Source: Gammaproteobacteria bacterium
GTDB lineage: Bacteria; Pseudomonadota; Gammaproteobacteria; Competibacterales; Competibacteraceae
Reading direction: 5' to 3'
Assembly: GCA_024235035.1 (NCBI GenBank)
Contig: JACKNE010000020.1
Span: 1-53,566, forward strand
Length of the DNA: 53,566 bases
In this document: piece by piece, positions 49,249-53,566 of the stretch
Numbering within the stretch: position 1 is the first letter of the stretch
Layout: each line of letters opens with the position of its first letter
The notes under the pieces: generated by a model
What the model was told of the DNA's origin: nothing
What the model saw: the letters and a program-made list of their open reading frames with translations, nothing else
Database searches by the model: none
Made by a program: the position numbers and the translations under genes

Positions 49249-50384
49249 GAGGCTGGCTTCTGATGCTGTTTGGCTTGGTGTTGCTCTGCTAATGCTTGGC
49301 GCTTCCGATAGCCATCCCAGACCAAGGCGACGTCTTGTAAGAACCAGTCTAGCTCGCCCATGAGCATAGCTTGCGGGCCATCGACGAGTGCTTTCGTTGG
49401 TTCTGGGTGAAAATCGATCAGCACCATATTAGCCCCAGCAATGATTCCCTGTGCAGTGGCATGCATCAGATCGAGGATGCCATCGGGGGAATGTTCGCGG
49501 GAACCCACTGAATGGGAGGGGTCTACACAGATCGGCATTCGGGTCAATCGTTTGACGACGGGCACATGGCTGAAATCGACCAGGTTTCGATGAGGGTCGC
49601 CCATGTTGGTTTTTACCCCTCTTAAGCAGAAGATGACTCGGGAATTACCTTCGCTGGCGAGATATTCGGCGGCGTTCAGTGATTCGTTCAAAGTGATGCC
49701 AAATCCTCGTTTGAAGAGTACTGGAAACGCCTGTTGGCGACCGATGGCCTTGAGTAATTCGAAGTTCTGTGTGTTACGGGTGCCGATCTGTAAGAGGACT
49801 CCAGTGGGGTGGCCGGTCTGTTCCAGACACTCATGGATCTCGTCGATATGGCTTTCGTGGGTTACCTCAATGGCGATGACCTTGATGCCATACTTTCCAG
49901 CTAGTTCGAAGGTATAAGGTAAGCAGGCTCGACCATGGCCTTGGAAAGAATAAGGGTTGGTCCGCGGTTTATAGGCGCCCATCCGGGTGCAGGTTTGGCC
50001 ATGCTCTTGCAGGGCGCGGAGCATGGTTTCGACGTGCTCCGGGGTGTCGACAGCGCATAGTCCGGCGAAGATGGTTAGATTCTCCTGGCTGAATTTGACT
50101 CCGTTGTATTCGAAACCGCTGGCTCGTTGTTCGTCTCGGTGTCGGCCAAGGATGCGGTATTCTTCGGAAACGCGGATGACCCGCTCGACGCCGGGTAAGG
50201 CGCGAAGGTCTTCGGCGGATAGGCTCTTGGTGTCGCCAATCAGGTAGATTTCGGTCAGGGTCTGTCGAGCACCCTGGATTTTGTGGACTCGGGTTGTAAT
50301 AGTGGGTAGTTGCGACAGGTAATTGAGCGTCTGTCGGTACTCTTCGGAATTTTCGGTGGTGCTGGAATCTAGGATGACAATCAT
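49245..50384 (-). CDS. 3-Deoxy-7-phosphoheptulonate (DAHP) synthase, atypical type I-beta
   Basis: A 379-residue DAHP synthase-like enzyme (first step of the shikimate route). Seen: TRMGAYKPRTNPYSFQGHG, VIAIEVTHESHIDEI, FPVLFKRGFGITLNE, MPICVDPSHSVGSR and LIDFHPEPTKALVDGPQAM, with metal-binding His in DPSHSVGSR. Unlike the usual type I-beta AGPCxxES motif it reads FAGLCAVDTPEH, and VTNMGDPHRNLVDFSHVP replaces the common ERGIRTY region. The first about 80 residues may form a regulatory domain. It follows serS by 28 bp. A related aldolase/synthase with another substrate is a possibility. Confidence 0.82.
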   Translation of the reverse strand: MIVILDSSTTENSEEYRQTLNYLSQLPTITTRVHKIQGARQTLTEIYLIGDTKSLSAEDLRALPGVERVIRVSEEYRILGRHRDEQRASGFEYNGVKFSQENLTIFAGLCAVDTPEHVETMLRALQEHGQTCTRMGAYKPRTNPYSFQGHGRACLPYTFELAGKYGIKVIAIEVTHESHIDEIHECLEQTGHPTGVLLQIGTRNTQNFELLKAIGRQQAFPVLFKRGFGITLNESLNAAEYLASEGNSRVIFCLRGVKTNMGDPHRNLVDFSHVPVVKRLTRMPICVDPSHSVGSREHSPDGILDLMHATAQGIIAGANMVLIDFHPEPTKALVDGPQAMLMGELDWFLQDVALVWDGYRKRQALAEQHQAKQHQKPAS

Positions 50385-50412
50385 GGTGTATTTCGTTCCT
50401 ATTAAGTACTGT

Positions 50413-51696
50413 TCAGCGCCCGTTGGGTATAACGGTTTCTAATCCGCCCATGTAGGGTTGGAGAACCTTGGGGACGCGAATGTGGCCTCTCTCATCCTGG
50501 TAGTTTTCCATTACGGCGACTAGAGTTCGCCCAACAGCTAGTCCTGAACCATTGAGGGTATGAACTAACTCTGGTTTGCCAGTGTCTGGATTGCGCCAGC
50601 GTGCTCGCATTCTTCGAGCCTGGAAATCTTCGAAGTTGCTGCACGAGGAGATTTCTCGGTATTTTTGCTGACCGGGTAGCCAAACTTCGAGGTCGTAGGT
50701 TTTAGCTGAAGAGAATCCGATATCGCCGCTACAGAGTGCGACAACCCGATAGGGTAATTCCAGTTTCTGTAGGACGGTTTCGGCGTGTTTGGTAAGTTCT
50801 TCCAATGTGGTGTAGGAGTCTTCTGGGCGAACGATTTGTACCAGCTCAACTTTCTCGAACTGGTGCTGGCGGATCATACCGCGGACATCTTTTCCGTAAG
50901 AGCCGGCCTCGCTGCGGAAGCAGGGAGTGTGGGCAACCCAGCGTAGCGGTAGCTGCTCGGCGTCTGTGATGCAATCGCGGATCAGGTTGGTGACGGGCAC
51001 TTCAGCGGTGGGGATCAGATAGTAGCTTAACTCACCACTGAGCTTGAACAGGTCAGCTTCGAATTTAGGTAATTGTCCGGTACCGCGTAGGCTATCGGCA
51101 TTGACTAGGTAAGGGGTATAGATTTCCTGGTAGCCGTGTTCGCGTGTATGTAGATCTAGCATAAATTGAATGAGTGCGCGATGGAGCTGGGCGAGTTTTC
51201 CACGCATAACAGTAAAGCGGCTGCCGGTTAATTTGGCTCCGGCATCGAAATCCAATCCCCCTTCTGTGCCGAGATCGATATGATCGCGGGGTTCGAATTC
51301 GAAATGTGGTGGTTTACCCCAACGGCGGACTTCGAGATTATCGGTGTCGTTGCTGCCAGGCGGTGTGCTTTCGTGTGGAATGTTGGGAATGTTGAGTTGT
51401 AGGTTGAGTAGTTGGCTTTGTGTGGCTTCGAGCTCTTTTTCTGCTTGTTTGAGCTTTTCTCCCAATCCGGCGACTTCGTTGAGCAGGGGTTGAATGTCTT
51501 GTCCATTGGCTTTGGCGTAACCGATGGCTTTAGAACGGGTGTTGCGCTCGTTTTGTAACTCCTGGGCGAGTGTCTGTAGGGTTCTTCGCTGGTTTTCCAA
51601 TGAGGTGAATAGTTCTGTATCGAGATGGTAGCCGCGTTGGGCAAGTTTGATGATGGTTTGCTCTAGTTCATTTCTGAGCAGTTTCGGGTCCAGCAT
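50413..51696 (-). CDS. serS: Seryl-tRNA synthetase
   Basis: A 427-residue class II enzyme charging tRNA(Ser) with serine. Seen: start MLDPKLLRNELEQTI, an N-terminal coiled-coil arm (about 30-105), motif 2 TPCFRSEAGSYGKDVRGMIRQHQFEKVE, ISSCSNFEDFQARRMRARW, and motif 3 NGSGLAVGRTLVAVMENYQ. Complete and typical. Upstream of it lies the 38-bp near-repeat at 51752-51790. It probably forms a transcription unit with the DAHP synthase gene. Confidence 0.97.
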   Translation of the reverse strand: MLDPKLLRNELEQTIIKLAQRGYHLDTELFTSLENQRRTLQTLAQELQNERNTRSKAIGYAKANGQDIQPLLNEVAGLGEKLKQAEKELEATQSQLLNLQLNIPNIPHESTPPGSNDTDNLEVRRWGKPPHFEFEPRDHIDLGTEGGLDFDAGAKLTGSRFTVMRGKLAQLHRALIQFMLDLHTREHGYQEIYTPYLVNADSLRGTGQLPKFEADLFKLSGELSYYLIPTAEVPVTNLIRDCITDAEQLPLRWVAHTPCFRSEAGSYGKDVRGMIRQHQFEKVELVQIVRPEDSYTTLEELTKHAETVLQKLELPYRVVALCSGDIGFSSAKTYDLEVWLPGQQKYREISSCSNFEDFQARRMRARWRNPDTGKPELVHTLNGSGLAVGRTLVAVMENYQDERGHIRVPKVLQPYMGGLETVIPNGR

Positions 51697-51751
51697 GGAT
51701 TGGGAACCTTTTTTGATAGGTGTGGGATTGGGAGGAATTATACGGGTTTTA

Positions 51752-51790
51752 GCATTTAGATGATGATATAAAAACCAAAATTTAAAAAGG
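51752..51790. repeat. Near-direct repeat flanking the thiolase gene, copy A
   Basis: Positions 51752-51790 contain ATGATGATATAA followed by AAACCAAAATTTAA and closely resemble 53203-53240 (ATGATGATATAA then GAATCATAAATTTAA). Copy A lies 56 bp before the serS start and copy B 143 bp before the thiolase start. They may be shared promoter elements or a recombination scar. Confidence 0.45.
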
Positions 51791-51811
51791 CGACTCGATC
51801 TGAGTCGCCTT
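51787..51811 (-). terminator. Rho-independent terminator of the thiolase gene
   Basis: AAGGCGACTC and GAGTCGCCTT form a perfect 10-bp stem with a 5-base loop; read on the minus strand it is followed by a T-rich tract (TTTTTAAA). It lies 44 bp after the thiolase stop codon and before serS, so it separates the two transcription units. Confidence 0.92.
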
Positions 51812-51854
51812 GGATAAGGAGTTTATCCGCTTATATCAGGTCGGCTAGTGTCAA

Positions 51855-53060
51855 TCAGACCTCTCGTGTCCACAACGAGGCCATTGCCGGACCGGTGCCG
51901 ACGCACAACGATGCACCACCTGTGGTCTTACCCTGCCGTTCCAATTCATAGTACAAGCTGACCACGATGCGCAGGCCGGTAGAGCCAACCGGATGTCCCA
52001 ATGCGATACCGGAACCGTTAAAATTACAGTTATCAGGAGTGAGCGACATGCCGTGATCTTCCTTCAACATCCGCCCAACGCCCAGCCACTGGGCGGCAAA
52101 TGCTTCGTTCACTTCCCAGTAATCGATATCGCCAAACTTCAGGCCAGCTTGACTCAAGCATTTGGGAATAGCCACCGCTGGACCTAACCCCATCACTGCC
52201 GGATCGATACCCGCGTTGCAGATGCCGACCAACTTCATCAACGGCTTAATCCCCATCGCTTTAGCCTTGTCCAGCGACATGATTACGACAGCGCTGGCGC
52301 CGTCGTTGATGCTGGAAGCGTTAGCCGCCGTCACCACACCATCTTTCTTGAAAGCGGGCTTCAACTTAGCCATTTTTTCCATGCTGGCGTCAGGAATGAA
52401 GTTTTCGTCGGCCTCGAAGAATGTCGAACCTTTCTTCGATTTCAACTCTACCGGCACGATTTCGCGCTTGAAAATCCCTTCCTTGGTCGCCGTGGTGCAA
52501 CGGGTATGGCTGATTAGCGCCAATTCGTCGCATTCTTCCCGAGTGATGCCATACTTGGTTGCAACATTCTCAGCCGTCATCGCCATATGGCCAGGCACCA
52601 GCTCGTCGAACAAGCCATCATGAATCATGCTGTCTTCGATGTTGCCCTGCCCCATCCGGTAACCCATGCGACCCTTCGGCAGCAGATAGGGAGCGTTGGT
52701 CATGCTCTCCACACCGACGACCAAGCCAATCTCGGTTTGCCCTAGCATGATGTTATGACAAGCAATCTCTAGAGCGCGCATCCCAGAGGTGCAATTCTGA
52801 TTGACGGATACGGCGCTGCTGTAGTGCGGCAGACCCACTCGCATGCTGACTTGCCGGGCTGGCAAAGAACCTTGCATACCACCGTACAGTTGGCCCATGC
52901 AAATCTCATCAATCTGGTCGGCTGGGACGCCGGACCGTTCGATAGCCCCCTTGGCAGCGGTAATCGCCAAATCGCGAGCTGGTATATCTTTAAGGGTGCC
53001 CATGAATTTGCCAATAGCCGTCCGGGTAGCGCTGACGATCACGACTTCTTTAAGAGCCAT
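51855..53060 (-). CDS. Thiolase (acetyl-CoA C-acyltransferase)
   Basis: A 401-residue thiolase. Seen: catalytic Cys90 in SVNQNCTSGMRALE, substrate-binding NEAFAAQWLGVG, His in GIALGHPVGSTGLRI, and second catalytic Cys in CVGTGPAMA. These fit condensing or degradative thiolases alike; closeness to phaC supports a PhaA-type role (two acetyl-CoA to acetoacetyl-CoA), but beta-oxidation FadA-type use is possible. Single-gene unit ended by the terminator at 51787. Confidence 0.9.
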   Translation of the reverse strand: MALKEVVIVSATRTAIGKFMGTLKDIPARDLAITAAKGAIERSGVPADQIDEICMGQLYGGMQGSLPARQVSMRVGLPHYSSAVSVNQNCTSGMRALEIACHNIMLGQTEIGLVVGVESMTNAPYLLPKGRMGYRMGQGNIEDSMIHDGLFDELVPGHMAMTAENVATKYGITREECDELALISHTRCTTATKEGIFKREIVPVELKSKKGSTFFEADENFIPDASMEKMAKLKPAFKKDGVVTAANASSINDGASAVVIMSLDKAKAMGIKPLMKLVGICNAGIDPAVMGLGPAVAIPKCLSQAGLKFGDIDYWEVNEAFAAQWLGVGRMLKEDHGMSLTPDNCNFNGSGIALGHPVGSTGLRIVVSLYYELERQGKTTGGASLCVGTGPAMASLWTREV

Positions 53061-53202
53061 AGATTATTCCTCAGTTTGTGTGGTGGTGCAGAATTCGCGT
53101 TGGATATTTTGGCCAACTCCGGCCAGGGCGCTGGAGCGTCCTGACAGACGTGTGAAAGTAAAGCTTATCTTCAGCGTATGTCAATCATTCCTAGAATTAA
53201 GC

Positions 53203-53240
53203 GTATTTTAATGATGATATAAGAATCATAAATTTAATGG
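53203..53240. repeat. Near-direct repeat flanking the thiolase gene, copy B
   Basis: Second copy of the element at 51752-51790, in the 275-bp AT-rich region 53061-53335 between the thiolase and the partial right-edge gene. No other gene is seen in that gap. Confidence 0.45.
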
Positions 53241-53335
53241 CGCCATAGAAAAATTCCCTGCAGTGTCGATCGCCGGTGAAGCATTATGAGATTATAAAAT
53301 CTGCCACGAGCAAGATGGCATAATAGAATTCTGCT

Positions 53336-53566
53336 ATGGTTTTTTTTGCGACGGATACCGACAACGTGACTGAAACTGAAAGTCCCGTGATCATCGATTA
53401 CGAAAGCTTTAGCGCCCTAACTGCCTACCGCGCCCATCAATTATTGCGGTTGGCTCGCCTGTTATCGATCCAGCGCTCGCATCATGCCTTGACCCGTCCG
53501 CTGATTGCCGATCTATTGTCCCAAGCGATGCAACTGGAGGAATTCCTGGATGCTTACGGCGCGCGC
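53336..53566 (+). CDS. Partial gene of unknown function at the right edge
   Basis: An open frame from ATG 53336 runs off the end of the window (77 codons so far). The product starts MVFFATDTDNVTETESPVII and continues with a helical, Leu/His-rich segment (YRAHQLLRLARLLSIQ). GTG 53366 is an alternative start; neither has a clear ribosome binding site. I do not recognise the family. Confidence 0.5.
   Translation, partial: MVFFATDTDNVTETESPVIIDYESFSALTAYRAHQLLRLARLLSIQRSHHALTRPLIADLLSQAMQLEEFLDAYGAR

Noticed and set aside
1..53566. tRNA, rRNA, riboswitch or prophage genes
   Set aside because: I looked for cloverleaf ends, rRNA core motifs, known riboswitch cores and integrase or terminase motifs and saw none; a covariance-model scan would be decisive.

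Overview
The window looks like chromosomal DNA of a moderately GC-rich, Gram-negative proteobacterium, most likely a polyhydroxyalkanoate-forming gammaproteobacterium (Competibacter-like is a guess from gene content only). Supporting content: TonB/ExbB/ExbD, ZnuABC with a Zur-type repressor, MepA, a class I PHA synthase, TRAP transport and sigma-54 promoter logic. I saw no rRNA, tRNA, CRISPR array, intact insertion sequence or prophage.

Region 1 (1-7860) is about iron and metals. It opens with two gene remnants (the 3' end of a P-type ATPase and a piece of a TonB-dependent receptor) around a perfect 19-bp Fur-box palindrome, followed by tonB-exbB-exbD. On the other strand is a tightly packed operon, 7642 down to 2635: two small HMA-like proteins without CxxC, a small glycine/alanine-rich membrane protein, a repeat-rich Pro/Gly/Tyr protein, a P1B-6-type ATPase with an ACA transmembrane motif, and a DmeF-like CDF efflux protein. 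This has the hallmarks of a ferrosome (fez) locus, an organelle for iron storage, and is the most exciting system here.

Region 2 (7863-16205) is nitrogen scavenging. An operon dpaL - M20 amidohydrolase - N-carbamoyl-D-amino-acid hydrolase diverges from a TRAP transporter (dctQMP). The TRAP genes are preceded by a near-consensus sigma-54 promoter and an NtrC-like enhancer site. Allantoicase and ureidoglycolate lyase follow on the minus strand. Region 3 (16265-27786) has a frameshifted ABC exporter gene, mepA, and one very long minus-strand zinc operon (COG0523 GTPase, WD40 protein, a 37-residue membrane peptide, znuC, znuB, znuA, a ZrgA-like protein, an ABC ATPase and permease, and a DUF3299 lipoprotein), diverging from a zur-like regulator.

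Region 4 (27787-36650) is DNA-binding and signalling: a KfrA-like coiled-coil protein, two tandem chemoreceptors (one ending in a CheR-docking pentapeptide, the other fused to bacteriohemerythrin), a receiver-like protein lacking its phospho-acceptor, and a NarL-type response regulator with a PAS histidine kinase. Region 5 (36651-45890) is one plus-strand aromatic-amino-acid catabolic block: iorAB, a complete livKHMGF transporter, a CBS-domain protein and phenylacetate-CoA ligase. Region 6 (45939-53566) has phaC with a VWA protein and a membrane J-domain protein, then on the minus strand an atypical DAHP synthase, serS and a thiolase with a strong terminator, and a partial unknown gene at the right edge.

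Small-scale structure worth noting: three copies of one palindromic repeat family, two of which supply the N-terminal codons of allA and livF; a 93-bp in-frame tandem repeat in the putative ferrosome operon; and an 81-bp second copy of the P1B-6 ATPase 3' end at the left edge.
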